The notes beneath the pieces were generated by a model. That model did not search any database. It was given only the letters and a program-made list of their open reading frames with translations, and was not told the DNA's origin. The position numbers and the translations under genes were made by a program. Shown in pieces: positions 33,293-41,324 of a DNA stretch of 55,463 nt. Position 1 is the stretch's first letter, and every line of letters begins with the position of its first letter. Source of the stretch: PALSA-1006 sp036171275 (GTDB lineage: Bacteria; Pseudomonadota; Gammaproteobacteria; Burkholderiales; Gallionellaceae); contig JAVHQT010000022.1 of the NCBI GenBank assembly GCA_036171275.1, positions 1 through 55,463 of the forward strand. The letters run 5' to 3'.

Positions 33293-34658
33293 AGCAGCTT
33301 TGACCTTGCCGCCCTTAGAAGCACTGCTGACGCAAGGCGGTGATGCGCGGATTGTTTTGCAGCGCGAAACCGGCAAAAACCAATATGGAATGCGCCCGCA
33401 ACCCGAACCGTCCTGGCTCGCTTTCGGTTCAGCAACTGCATCGCCCCTTTCCGACCAGACCTATTTCGCCTTGGCGCAAGCACACAAAAGACTGCAACAC
33501 GCCATTCAATTGGATGGAAAATCCATGGCTTATAGCGATGAGTTGCAGCGGATTAAACAAGAAATCTTGGCCTTGTGCGGACTCAAAAATCGCGCAGATT
33601 TAGCCCTGTTACTGACTGCGTCGGGGACAGACAGTCATCGCATTGCCGCTACCCTTTTGTGCCATGCCAGTGCAGCAAAACCGCTCAAAATTGTGATGGT
33701 AGAAACGAACGAAACCGGCAGCGGGGTTTGGTCTGCGCTGACAACCGATTTAAATAGCGAATGCGTTTGCGTTCCGCTTCGTCATGCCAATGGCGCACCT
33801 CGGCACGCCGACGAAATTGATACCGATTTTGAAGCTCACCTGAACGCAGCGCGCCAGCAGGGGCAGTCCATGATGCTGGTGATGGCAGATTGCTCTAAAA
33901 GCGGCATGATTGCGCCGAGTGTCAATTGTGTCCTCAATTGTGTCGCACGCTTTGGCGATTCGCTGACAGTTTTGGTCGATGCGTGCCAATTTAGGTTGTC
34001 GAACAGCACCTTACACCACTATCTTTTGCACGGCTTTATGGTTGCCCTGACTGGGTCAAAATTTATCAGCGGACCGAGTTTTTCAGGCGCATTATTGATC
34101 CCAGAAACTAGCACTAAGCGTCTGAATATCAAGCAAAAAGAGGCATTTGAAAACACCGAACCAAACTTTGGTTTACTGTTGCGTTGGCTTGCCGCTTTAA
34201 CAGAATGGCGCAATTTTCATGCTTTATCAAACAGCGTTATTTTGGATTTTTTGACGACGGTTAATCAGGCAGTGCAGTCAGCGTTGGCACGTTATCCCCA
34301 GTTAGAATGCCTGCCCACACCGGCACTGAGCCGCGCCCCTTTTCCGGATGATGCACACTGGGATAGTCAGCCCAGCATTTTTCCGTTTTGGCTGTTTCAC
34401 CGGCAAACGAATGGCATTAAAACGCCGTTTAACCAGGCAGAAACCCGCCAAATTTATTTAAATTTGCAACATGACCTGACCGTTCCGCACCTACAACTGG
34501 CGCAACCCATCCTCTGCGGTCAACGAGACGGCCTCGACATGAGTGCCTTGCGTGTGTGTATTAGTGCTAGACAAATCGTTGCCGCCAGTGGGGATAAAAC
34601 CTTAATCTTGCATCAACTGCTGGCTGCCATTGAACAGATTGCAGCCAGCGTGCAGTAA
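33279..34658 (+). CDS. PLP-dependent enzyme, class V aminotransferase/cysteine desulfurase-like, function unknown
   Basis: A 459-residue protein with the fold-type I pattern: a phosphate-binding loop LLTASGTDSHRIAATLL, VDACQFR for the Asp that pairs with the PLP nitrogen, and K261 in TGSKFISGPSFSG as the probable Schiff-base lysine. The pattern resembles class V transaminases and desulfurases, but it lacks an obvious persulfide-carrying Cys loop near the end, so desulfurase activity is doubtful. ATG 33279 lies within the end of the ATP-grasp gene (14-bp overlap); an ORF extending to TTG 33252 is less likely. Its 3' end overlaps the opposite-strand rsuA by 57 bp. Probably the partner enzyme of the ATP-grasp ligase. 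Confidence 0.7.
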   Translation: MLATEAALTLPPLEALLTQGGDARIVLQRETGKNQYGMRPQPEPSWLAFGSATASPLSDQTYFALAQAHKRLQHAIQLDGKSMAYSDELQRIKQEILALCGLKNRADLALLLTASGTDSHRIAATLLCHASAAKPLKIVMVETNETGSGVWSALTTDLNSECVCVPLRHANGAPRHADEIDTDFEAHLNAARQQGQSMMLVMADCSKSGMIAPSVNCVLNCVARFGDSLTVLVDACQFRLSNSTLHHYLLHGFMVALTGSKFISGPSFSGALLIPETSTKRLNIKQKEAFENTEPNFGLLLRWLAALTEWRNFHALSNSVILDFLTTVNQAVQSALARYPQLECLPTPALSRAPFPDDAHWDSQPSIFPFWLFHRQTNGIKTPFNQAETRQIYLNLQHDLTVPHLQLAQPILCGQRDGLDMSALRVCISARQIVAASGDKTLILHQLLAAIEQIAASVQ

Positions 34659-35357
34659 CGCGATCTGCTCTGCGCTGAGATAGCACCATTCGCCCACGGC
34701 CAAATCCAGTGCCGCCAGCGTCAGCTGTCCAATTTGGGTGCGTTCAAGCGCGGTGCAATGATTACCGGCCGCCGCTAACATGCGTTTTACTTGGTGATAT
34801 TTCCCTTGCTCTAGGACAATTTTTAAACGGTACTCCGTTATTTTCTCGCATACCAAAGCAACCAGCGGTTCGGGTTCGTCATGCAATTTCACACCACTGC
34901 GTAATTTCTCAATTAAATCAGGGCTAATCGGCAAGTGCGTCGTCGCCAAATAAATTTTAGGAATATGACTTTTAGGTGAAGATTGCGCATGAATAAACGC
35001 ACCATCATCGGAGAGTAATAACAAGCCTGTTGTGTCGTGGTCGAGCCGCCCCACGGGTTGTAAATCACGATTTCGAAATTGTGCTGGCAATAAACTTAAC
35101 ACGCCGGGGTGGTGGCTGGGTTTGCGCGAACATTCGTAATCAGGTGGTTTATGGAGTGCGATATAAAGCTGCTGGCGAAACTGCCAATCCTCGTCATAAA
35201 CCTTAAATTGCAAATTTTCCGTGGTAAATTCAACGCGATAATCTTCGCAGCAAATCCCGTCAACAAACACTTCGCCTTCAGCAATTAAGTCCCGACACCA
35301 TTTACGCGCACCAAATCCCTGCGATTGCAGAATCCGATCTAAACTGAGTTTTTTCAT
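34602..35357 (-). CDS. rsuA: 16S rRNA pseudouridine synthase (RsuA family)
   Basis: A 251-residue enzyme: an N-terminal S4 RNA-binding domain (LDRILQSQGFGARKWCRDLI) and the RsuA/RluB/RluE catalytic domain with D106 in GRLDHDTTGLLLLSDDG, then KIYLATT and EQGKYHQVKRMLAAAGN. It would isomerise U516 of 16S rRNA, though RluE-type specificity is not excluded. The start ATG 35357 matches the family; the ORF extends upstream to 35519 without support. It is somewhat longer than E. coli RsuA (231 residues) and its tail overlaps the convergent PLP gene by 57 bp. Confidence 0.88.
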   Translation of the reverse strand: MKKLSLDRILQSQGFGARKWCRDLIAEGEVFVDGICCEDYRVEFTTENLQFKVYDEDWQFRQQLYIALHKPPDYECSRKPSHHPGVLSLLPAQFRNRDLQPVGRLDHDTTGLLLLSDDGAFIHAQSSPKSHIPKIYLATTHLPISPDLIEKLRSGVKLHDEPEPLVALVCEKITEYRLKIVLEQGKYHQVKRMLAAAGNHCTALERTQIGQLTLAALDLAVGEWCYLSAEQIALLHAGCNLFNGSQQLMQD

Positions 35358-35580
35358 GACCGAAATGTAGCAGATTGCCGGTCGGTTTTGTAGCAGCATC
35401 GGAGCAAACCCATCGCTTAAGCGCTTGTCGGACTTAAGGCAGCACTGGATTCGTCGATTTGCGGTGCGGCCGCACAGGGCAGGCTGCCCTCGCAAGGAAC
35501 TAAAGTCTAAACAGCACACGCATAACCCTTAATCCAAACCAGCGGTATCTTGCCGAAGCATAACAGAATAAATGTTATAT

Positions 35581-35596
35581 AAATCAATAACTTATA
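35581..35596 (+). repeat. Copy of the recurrent WAATCA-N5-TTATA motif upstream of guaB
   Basis: AAATCAATAACTTATA, about 100 bp upstream of the guaB −10 box, within an AT-rich tract. Confidence 0.5.
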
Positions 35597-35694
35597 GTAA
35601 ATCATTCAAAATAAACTGTCAGCAGACTCAGGACGCACGAAGCCTTTAATTAGTCATTCCTGATAGAAAATCGGCTAATTTTTGAACGTCATTT

Positions 35695-35703
35695 TGCTAT
35701 AAT
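35695..35703 (+). promoter_or_regulatory. Extended −10 promoter of guaB
   Basis: TGC-TATAAT forms a perfect extended −10 (TATAAT at 35698–35703). No good −35 lies at 17 bases; TTGAAC is only 10 bases upstream. Transcription would begin near 35710, leaving about a 19-nt leader containing TAAGGA as the ribosome site for ATG 35729. Confidence 0.6.
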
Positions 35704-35728
35704 CAATTCTTTGCTAAGGACGATATTT

Positions 35729-37189
35729 ATGCGCATTATTCAAACTGCTCTCACTTTTGACGACGTTTTGCTGGTTCCTGCACACTCCAGCGTACTGCCT
35801 CGCGATGTCAGTTTACGAACCCAACTGACGCGTCGCATTGCTTTAAATATTCCCCTTTTGTCGGCTGCCATGGACACCGTGACACAATCGCGTTTAGCAA
35901 TCGCCCTCGCGCAAGAAGGGGGAATCGGCATTGTGCATAAAAACATGACTGCCGCTGCCCAGGCTCACAAAATCTCAAAAGTAAAACGCTTTGAAAGTGG
36001 TGTAGTGAAAGACCCTGTAACCGTTTCACCGGATATGACTGTGCGGGAAGTGTTAAATTTGACTCGACAATTTAAAATTTCGGGCTTACCTGTCGTCGAA
36101 GGTAAACAAGTTGTCGGCATTGTCACCAACCGCGATTTGCGCTTTGAAACTTGCCTTGATCAACCCGTGCGCGCAATTATGACCCCGCGCGAACGCTTAA
36201 TCACCGTGAAAGAAAACGGCCAACTAGAAGAAGCGCGCAATTTAATGCACGCTCATCGAATTGAGCGGGTGCTCGTGGTTAATGATGCCTTTGAATTACG
36301 CGGCTTAATGACGGTAAAGGATATTTTAAAATCCACCGAACATCCTAACGCCTGCAAAGACGAACAAGGTCGGCTGCGTGTTGGCGCGGCGGTGGGCGTG
36401 GGCGAAGGGACAGAAGAGCGCGTTACTTTGCTGGCAGAAGCCGGCGTGGACGTGATTGTAGTGGACACTGCGCACGGTCATTCGCAAGGCGTTCTGGATC
36501 GCGTTAAATGGGTGAAACGCAATTTCCCACAAATTGAAGTCATCGGCGGCAACATTGCCACCGGCGCCGCCGCATTAGCCTTGGTTGATCATGGCGCGGA
36601 TGGGGTAAAAGTGGGCATTGGCCCTGGCTCGATTTGCACCACGCGGATTGTTGCTGGCGTGGGCGTACCGCAAATTACCGCTATTCAAAATGTGGCGAAC
36701 GCATTGCGCGGTACCGGAATTCCATTAATTGCGGATGGCGGCGTGCGTTTTTCAGGCGACATTTCTAAAGCCATTGCAGCGGGTGCGTACGTAGTCATGT
36801 TAGGCGGATTATTTGCGGGCACAGAAGAGGCGCCTGGCGAAATCGAACTTTTCCAAGGCCGTTCCTATAAATCTTATCGCGGCATGGGTAGTCTGGGTGC
36901 GATGCAACAAGGTTCGAGTGACCGTTATTTCCAAGACAATGAAGGCAATCAAGATAAGCTGGTGCCGGAAGGCGTGGAAGGTCGCGTCCCTTATAAAGGC
37001 AGCGTATTGGCGGTGATTCACCAACTGATGGGTGGACTTCGCGCCAGCATGGGTTATCTCGGTTGTGAAAATATTTCGGCGGTGCATGATAGAGCCGAGT
37101 TTGTGCAAATCACCTCGGCGGGGATTCGCGAATCCCACGTCCACGACGTGCAAATCACAAAAGAAGCGCCAAACTATCACGTTGACTAG
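35729..37189 (+). CDS. guaB: IMP dehydrogenase
   Basis: A 486-residue enzyme oxidising IMP to XMP with NAD+, the first committed step to GMP. It has the catalytic (β/α)8 barrel with C303 in GSICTTR, the flap region around RYFQDN and the loop GGLFAGTEEAPGE, and a tandem CBS pair inserted at about 90–205 (DPVTVSPDMTVREV; IMTPRERLITV), which often binds purine nucleotides. ATG 35729 (MRIIQTALTFDDVLL) is the family start. Followed by DUF3147 and guaA, so the GMP branch is encoded together. Confidence 0.97.
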   Translation: MRIIQTALTFDDVLLVPAHSSVLPRDVSLRTQLTRRIALNIPLLSAAMDTVTQSRLAIALAQEGGIGIVHKNMTAAAQAHKISKVKRFESGVVKDPVTVSPDMTVREVLNLTRQFKISGLPVVEGKQVVGIVTNRDLRFETCLDQPVRAIMTPRERLITVKENGQLEEARNLMHAHRIERVLVVNDAFELRGLMTVKDILKSTEHPNACKDEQGRLRVGAAVGVGEGTEERVTLLAEAGVDVIVVDTAHGHSQGVLDRVKWVKRNFPQIEVIGGNIATGAAALALVDHGADGVKVGIGPGSICTTRIVAGVGVPQITAIQNVANALRGTGIPLIADGGVRFSGDISKAIAAGAYVVMLGGLFAGTEEAPGEIELFQGRSYKSYRGMGSLGAMQQGSSDRYFQDNEGNQDKLVPEGVEGRVPYKGSVLAVIHQLMGGLRASMGYLGCENISAVHDRAEFVQITSAGIRESHVHDVQITKEAPNYHVD

Positions 37190-37236
37190 TTCGTTCACCT
37201 GAAAATGTGCCTTAAATTTTCGAGTCCTGTCGTCTG

Positions 37237-37587
37237 ATGTGGCAGTATGCAATCAAAGTAGTGATCTCGGCCACCCTATTGGTTGCGGTTGCTGAACTAG
37301 CCAAGCGTCATTCTTTTTGGTCGGCTGCCTTAGCTTCTTTACCGCTGACTTCGTTGCTGGCGTTCATTTGGTTATACCTCGACACTGGGGAGGTTGAGCG
37401 TGTAGCCGCCTTGTCTCAAAGTGTTTTCTGGTTAGTCATTCCGTCACTCCTGTTGTTTATTGCGTTGCCTTTGTTATTGCGCGGAGGATTCGGTTTTTGG
37501 TTGAGTTTAGGTGTTTCATGCATCACTACCGCTCTGGCTTATTGGGGCACGATCCAACTTCTTGATTTATTCAACGCCCCTATTTAA
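37237..37587 (+). CDS. DUF3147 family membrane protein
   Basis: A 116-residue polytopic protein with about four hydrophobic helices (LASLPLTSLLAFIWLYLDTG, then VFWLVIPSLLLFIALPLLL), matching the DUF3147 family as I recall it. The family commonly sits between or beside guaB and guaA in betaproteobacteria. Function unknown; a transport or membrane-stabilising role would be a guess. Located 47 bp after guaB and 49 bp before guaA on the same strand, probably cotranscribed. Confidence 0.75.
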   Translation: MWQYAIKVVISATLLVAVAELAKRHSFWSAALASLPLTSLLAFIWLYLDTGEVERVAALSQSVFWLVIPSLLLFIALPLLLRGGFGFWLSLGVSCITTALAYWGTIQLLDLFNAPI

Positions 37588-37636
37588 GCAAACGGTATCT
37601 TTCTTAAGTCTCTAATTATTTAATTAAACTGCAACC

Positions 37637-39226
37637 ATGAACTCACACAAAAAAATTCTCATTCTCGATTTTGGTTCTCAGTATTCACAACTCATTGCAC
37701 GCCGCGTGCGCGAAGCCAATGTTTATTCCGAACTACATCCGTGGGATATATCCGAAGCCGATATTCGCGCGTTTAACCCTGCCGGAATTATTCTTTCTGG
37801 CGGCCCTAATTCGGTTTATGTAGACGAAACACCGAAAGCACCGCCGCTGGTATTTGAGCTCGGCGTGCCGGTGTTGGGCATTTGCTACGGAATGCAAACC
37901 ATGGCGGCGCAACTGGGCGGCGCAGTGGAAAGTGGCACAGTGCGCGAGTTCGGCTATGCGGAAATTCGTGCCCAAAGTCATTCCTCTTTACTGGACGGCA
38001 TTCAGGACAAAACCAACACGCAAGGTCATGGTTTGCTCGATGTTTGGATGAGTCACGGTGATAAAGTGACCGTGTTGCCGGCGGGATTTTCGGTCATCGC
38101 CAGCAATGCATCTACACCGATTGCCGCGATGGCAGATGAATCTCGACATTTTTACGCGGTGCAATTTCACCCCGAAGTCACGCACACCGCGCAAGGCAAA
38201 GCGATATTGGAACGTTTCGTGCAAGGGATTTGCGGCTGCGAAAAAAATTGGAATATGCCGGATTATATTGCCGAAGCGGTCGCCAAAATTCGCGAGCAAG
38301 TCGGCACAGAAGAAGTGATTTTAGGATTGTCCGGCGGCGTGGATTCGTCCGTTGCGGCGGCATTGTTACACCGCGCGATTGGCAATCAGTTGACCTGTGT
38401 ATTTGTGGATAACGGCTTGTTGCGTTTGAACGAAGCCGCGCAAGTGATGGAAACGTTTGCGCAAAATCTGGGCGCGAAAGTCATTCAGGTGGATGCCAGC
38501 ACCGAGTTTCTGACATTTTTGACAGGCGTGTCTGATCCAGAACAAAAACGCAAAATTATTGGCCGTGAATTTGTCGAAGTCTTTCAGCGTGAATCCGCGA
38601 AATTGCACCAGGCAAAATGGTTGGCACAAGGCACAATTTACCCGGATGTCATTGAATCTGCCGGCGCGAAAAACAAAAAAGCCCACACCATTAAATCGCA
38701 TCACAATGTGGGCGGATTACCCGATTCCTTACATTTAAAATTACTGGAACCGTTGCGTGAATTATTCAAAGATGAAGTACGCGAACTAGGCGTGGCGCTA
38801 GGTTTGCCAGCCGATATGGTGTATCGCCATCCATTCCCTGGCCCCGGTTTAGGCGTACGCATTTTGGGTGAAGTTAAAAAAGAATATGCGAATTTACTGC
38901 GTCGTGCCGATGCGATTTTTATCGAAGAATTGCGCAACACACGCGACCTAGCAAGTGGGAAAACGTGGTACGAACTGACTTCGCAAGCCTTTGCGGTTTT
39001 CCTGCCGGTAAAAAGCGTCGGCGTGATGGGCGATGGACGAACTTACGAATGGGTGGTGGCGTTACGAGCCGTACAAACCCAAGATTTCATGACCGCGCAC
39101 TGGGCAGAATTGCCGTATGCGCTGCTGGGCAAAGTGTCGAACCGTATTATTAACGAAGTGCGCGGCATCAACCGCGTGGTGTATGACATTTCAGGAAAAC
39201 CACCCGCCACAATTGAGTGGGAGTGA
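37637..39226 (+). CDS. guaA: GMP synthase (glutamine-hydrolysing)
   Basis: A 529-residue enzyme converting XMP to GMP with ATP and glutamine. The N-terminal class I glutamine amidotransferase has catalytic C83 in LGICYGMQ and the His–Glu pair in QFHPEVTHT. The ATP pyrophosphatase domain carries LGLSGGVDSSVAAALL (PP-loop), and the dimerisation domain has the family end RVVYDISGKPPATIEWE. Length matches the family (525). It completes the GMP branch started by guaB. Confidence 0.97.
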   Translation: MNSHKKILILDFGSQYSQLIARRVREANVYSELHPWDISEADIRAFNPAGIILSGGPNSVYVDETPKAPPLVFELGVPVLGICYGMQTMAAQLGGAVESGTVREFGYAEIRAQSHSSLLDGIQDKTNTQGHGLLDVWMSHGDKVTVLPAGFSVIASNASTPIAAMADESRHFYAVQFHPEVTHTAQGKAILERFVQGICGCEKNWNMPDYIAEAVAKIREQVGTEEVILGLSGGVDSSVAAALLHRAIGNQLTCVFVDNGLLRLNEAAQVMETFAQNLGAKVIQVDASTEFLTFLTGVSDPEQKRKIIGREFVEVFQRESAKLHQAKWLAQGTIYPDVIESAGAKNKKAHTIKSHHNVGGLPDSLHLKLLEPLRELFKDEVRELGVALGLPADMVYRHPFPGPGLGVRILGEVKKEYANLLRRADAIFIEELRNTRDLASGKTWYELTSQAFAVFLPVKSVGVMGDGRTYEWVVALRAVQTQDFMTAHWAELPYALLGKVSNRIINEVRGINRVVYDISGKPPATIEWE

Positions 39227-39381
39227 TTTAAGCATGTACCGATTTATTGGGTTCGTGCTGCCCTGCATGGTTAAATCGTGTCTGATTTAACGAGTGAGTG
39301 CACAAAATCAACGCTTCTTTCCACTCGCAGCCAACCGCAAAAAAAAGGCAACCTTGCGATCGCCCTAAAAGGAGGAGAGTA

Positions 39382-39489
39382 ATGAAGCGAGCTGTAATGC
39401 TCGATCTACCGCACCTGAACGTCATTTTAATCGCCAAATCAAATCTTAACCATACGCCAAACGAACTAGGCTTTTGCGACTGGGATTAG
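39382..39489 (+). CDS. Candidate 35-residue small protein with a near-ideal ribosome binding site
   Basis: ATG 39382 is preceded by AAAAGGAGGAGAGTA, as good a Shine-Dalgarno as any in the window. The product (MKRAVMLDLPHLNVILIAKS, then 15 more residues ending DWD) has a moderately hydrophobic N-terminal half but no clear TM helix. It starts 155 bp after guaA, and its stop lies within a terminator hairpin (39483–39508), a compact gene-like arrangement. I do not recognise the sequence. It could be a small protein or a leader peptide. Confidence 0.4.
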   Translation: MKRAVMLDLPHLNVILIAKSNLNHTPNELGFCDWD

Positions 39490-39508
39490 TCAAGGTCTAG
39501 TCCTTTTT
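39483..39508 (+). terminator. Rho-independent terminator after guaA/small ORF
   Basis: GGATTAG (39483–39489) pairs with CTAGTCC (39497–39503) over a 7-nt loop, with one G·U pair, followed by TTTTT (39504–39508). It overlaps the stop codon of the convergent grxD gene. Confidence 0.6.
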
Positions 39509-39811
39509 GGCGATGAGTGCCTGCAACTCTCCCGCTTGATACATCTCCGTCATAATGTCTGAACCGCCAATAAATTCACCGTGAACAAATAAAAGCGGCG
39601 TGGTAGGCCAATTTGCAAATTCTCTAAGTGGTTGAATTAATTCAGGTTTTTGGATTAAGTCAACCGCGAGAAAATCGTTACCGACAATTGCTTTTAAAAT
39701 TCGCGCCGCATTGCCAGAGAAGCCACATTGCGGAAACTGCGGTGTTCCTTTCATGTACAAGACAATGGCATGGCTGTTTACTTGTTGCCTAAGTTGCGTT
39801 TGAATATCCAT
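39497..39811 (-). CDS. grxD: Monothiol glutaredoxin (CGFS type)
   Basis: A 104-residue thioredoxin-fold protein with the CGFS active site (C29 in FPQCGFSGNA), the cis-Pro region WPTTPLLFVHGEFIGGSDI with the glutathione-binding GGSD, and family length. Such proteins carry or deliver [2Fe-2S] clusters with BolA partners rather than reduce disulfides. It is on the minus strand between guaA and ubiG; tail overlaps a plus-strand terminator. Confidence 0.95.
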   Translation of the reverse strand: MDIQTQLRQQVNSHAIVLYMKGTPQFPQCGFSGNAARILKAIVGNDFLAVDLIQKPELIQPLREFANWPTTPLLFVHGEFIGGSDIMTEMYQAGELQALIAKKD

Positions 39812-39979
39812 GGTTTCTTTCCTGAGTAATTAAGTCAGGAATGATAGCGAAAGTAACCGTGACCGGTCAAGCGCTGCGCCGCTAGTCTAAGAAAACGCTG
39901 CATAAATCCGTGCTTTCTGAGCTTTCTAATTCACCTTGGTTTTGTTACATTCTCATTCTCACTTATTTGGATTTTTATC

Positions 39980-40675
39980 ATGCTAAATGCCGACCCGATT
40001 GAAATCGAAAAATTCAACAGCCTCGCTCATCGTTGGTGGGATGCGAGTAGTGAATTTAAACCGCTGCATGAAATCAATCCTTTACGTTTGGCGTACATCA
40101 ATCAACTTAGCCCAATTGCCGGAAAAACAGTTTTGGATGTAGGCTGTGGCGGCGGTATTTTGTCTGAAAGCATGGCGCACTTAGGCGCGCAGGTAACGGG
40201 AATTGACTTGGGCGAACGGGCATTGCAAGTGGCAAAATTACACTTGTTGGAAACAGGGCAAGTTGTTGATTATATTGAACAATCTGTTGAATCTCTCGCT
40301 GAGCAGCGCCCCGCTTCTTTTGACGTTGTCACCTGCATGGAAATGCTGGAACACGTCCCTGATCCGCACAGTATCGTGCGTGCCTGCGCAACGTTGCTTA
40401 AGCCTGGCGGATACCTTTATTTTTCCACCTTAAACCGCAATCCAAAATCGTATTTATTGGCCATTATTGGCGCGGAATATGTCTTGAATATGTTGCCACG
40501 GGGCACGCATGATTACGCCAAGTTTATTAAACCGTCTGAGCTTGCGCAATTTTGCCGAAACGCGGGACTCACTGTAAACGCGCTCACCGGTATTAGCTAC
40601 GATCCGTTGCGCAAAAAATACGCACTCAGCCGCGACACCGACGTCAATTATATGATTGCCTGCACACGTGATTAG
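39980..40675 (+). CDS. ubiG: Ubiquinone biosynthesis O-methyltransferase
   Basis: A 231-residue SAM-dependent methyltransferase for both O-methylation steps of ubiquinone synthesis. It has the N-terminal FNSLAHRWWDASSEFKPLHE and HEINPLRLAYIN signatures, SAM motif I VLDVGCGGGILSESMA, acidic residue in GIDLGE, and motif VTCMEMLEHVPDP. Length is typical (about 230–240). It indicates aerobic or facultative respiration. The phosphatase gene overlaps its end by 8 bp. Confidence 0.96.
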   Translation: MLNADPIEIEKFNSLAHRWWDASSEFKPLHEINPLRLAYINQLSPIAGKTVLDVGCGGGILSESMAHLGAQVTGIDLGERALQVAKLHLLETGQVVDYIEQSVESLAEQRPASFDVVTCMEMLEHVPDPHSIVRACATLLKPGGYLYFSTLNRNPKSYLLAIIGAEYVLNMLPRGTHDYAKFIKPSELAQFCRNAGLTVNALTGISYDPLRKKYALSRDTDVNYMIACTRD

Positions 40676-41324
40676 TGCCGTTCTGTTTGACCTTGACGGT
40701 ACTTTTGCCGACACAGCACCCGACTTGGCCGCTGCGTTAAACCAAGTACGTCAACAGCATCAATTGCCAGCGCTACCCTTAAATATGCTTCGTCCGCAGG
40801 CATCGCACGGTTCAATCGGGCTGATTGGTATTGGCTTCGGCATAACACCAGAAGACCCGCGCTTTAATGGGCTGCGCGAGGCGTTTTTGGCGCACTACAG
40901 CGCGCATATTTGCGACCAAACCGTTTTATTTACTGGCATGGCGCAACTGATTGAACAACTGGAAGCGCGCGGTTTGCCTTGGGGAATTGTCACCAACAAG
41001 CCGCACCGCTTCACGCTGCCGCTGATGCAAGCGCTGGGTTATGCAGAACGTGCCGGTTGCTTAGTCAGCGGCGATACCTGCGCCCAGCCAAAACCACACG
41101 CCATGCCCCTGCTTCACGCGGCAAAGCTGCTAAAAGTCAATGCAGAAAATTGCCTGTATTTGGGCGATGACCAACGCGATATGCAAGCCGCTAATGCCGC
41201 TAAAATGCGCGGCATTATTGCCCGCTATGGCTATTTAGAGCATGAAGCAGACCTCGTCACTTGGCAAGCTGCTGCGATCATTGATCAGCCACTTGAACTG
41301 CTTAAACACCTAGGTAAGGTATGA
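40668..41324 (+). CDS. HAD-superfamily phosphatase (Gph/MupP type)
   Basis: A 218-residue HAD hydrolase with D8 and D10 in FDLDGTFADT, Thr in VTNKPH, Lys in QPKPHAMP, and LGDDQRDMQAA. It fits phosphoglycolate phosphatase (Gph) or the closely related N-acetylmuramate-6-phosphate phosphatase MupP, which in several bacteria lies next to ubiG; the sequence alone does not decide. GTG 40668 is chosen because it sits seven residues before the first Asp, as usual; TTG 40656 is an alternative. It overlaps ubiG and is followed by the cyclase gene with an ATGA overlap. Confidence 0.85.
   Translation: MISAVLFDLDGTFADTAPDLAAALNQVRQQHQLPALPLNMLRPQASHGSIGLIGIGFGITPEDPRFNGLREAFLAHYSAHICDQTVLFTGMAQLIEQLEARGLPWGIVTNKPHRFTLPLMQALGYAERAGCLVSGDTCAQPKPHAMPLLHAAKLLKVNAENCLYLGDDQRDMQAANAAKMRGIIARYGYLEHEADLVTWQAAAIIDQPLELLKHLGKV

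Larger units (their letters stand above)
35358..35728. other. Divergent intergenic region between rsuA and guaB
   Basis: 371 bp between the divergent genes. It contains the guaB promoter near its right end, a copy of the recurrent 16-mer (35581–35596) and a GC-rich stretch near 35460–35500 (GCGGTGCGGCCGCAC). I see no RNA gene or riboswitch-like fold. Confidence 0.5.
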
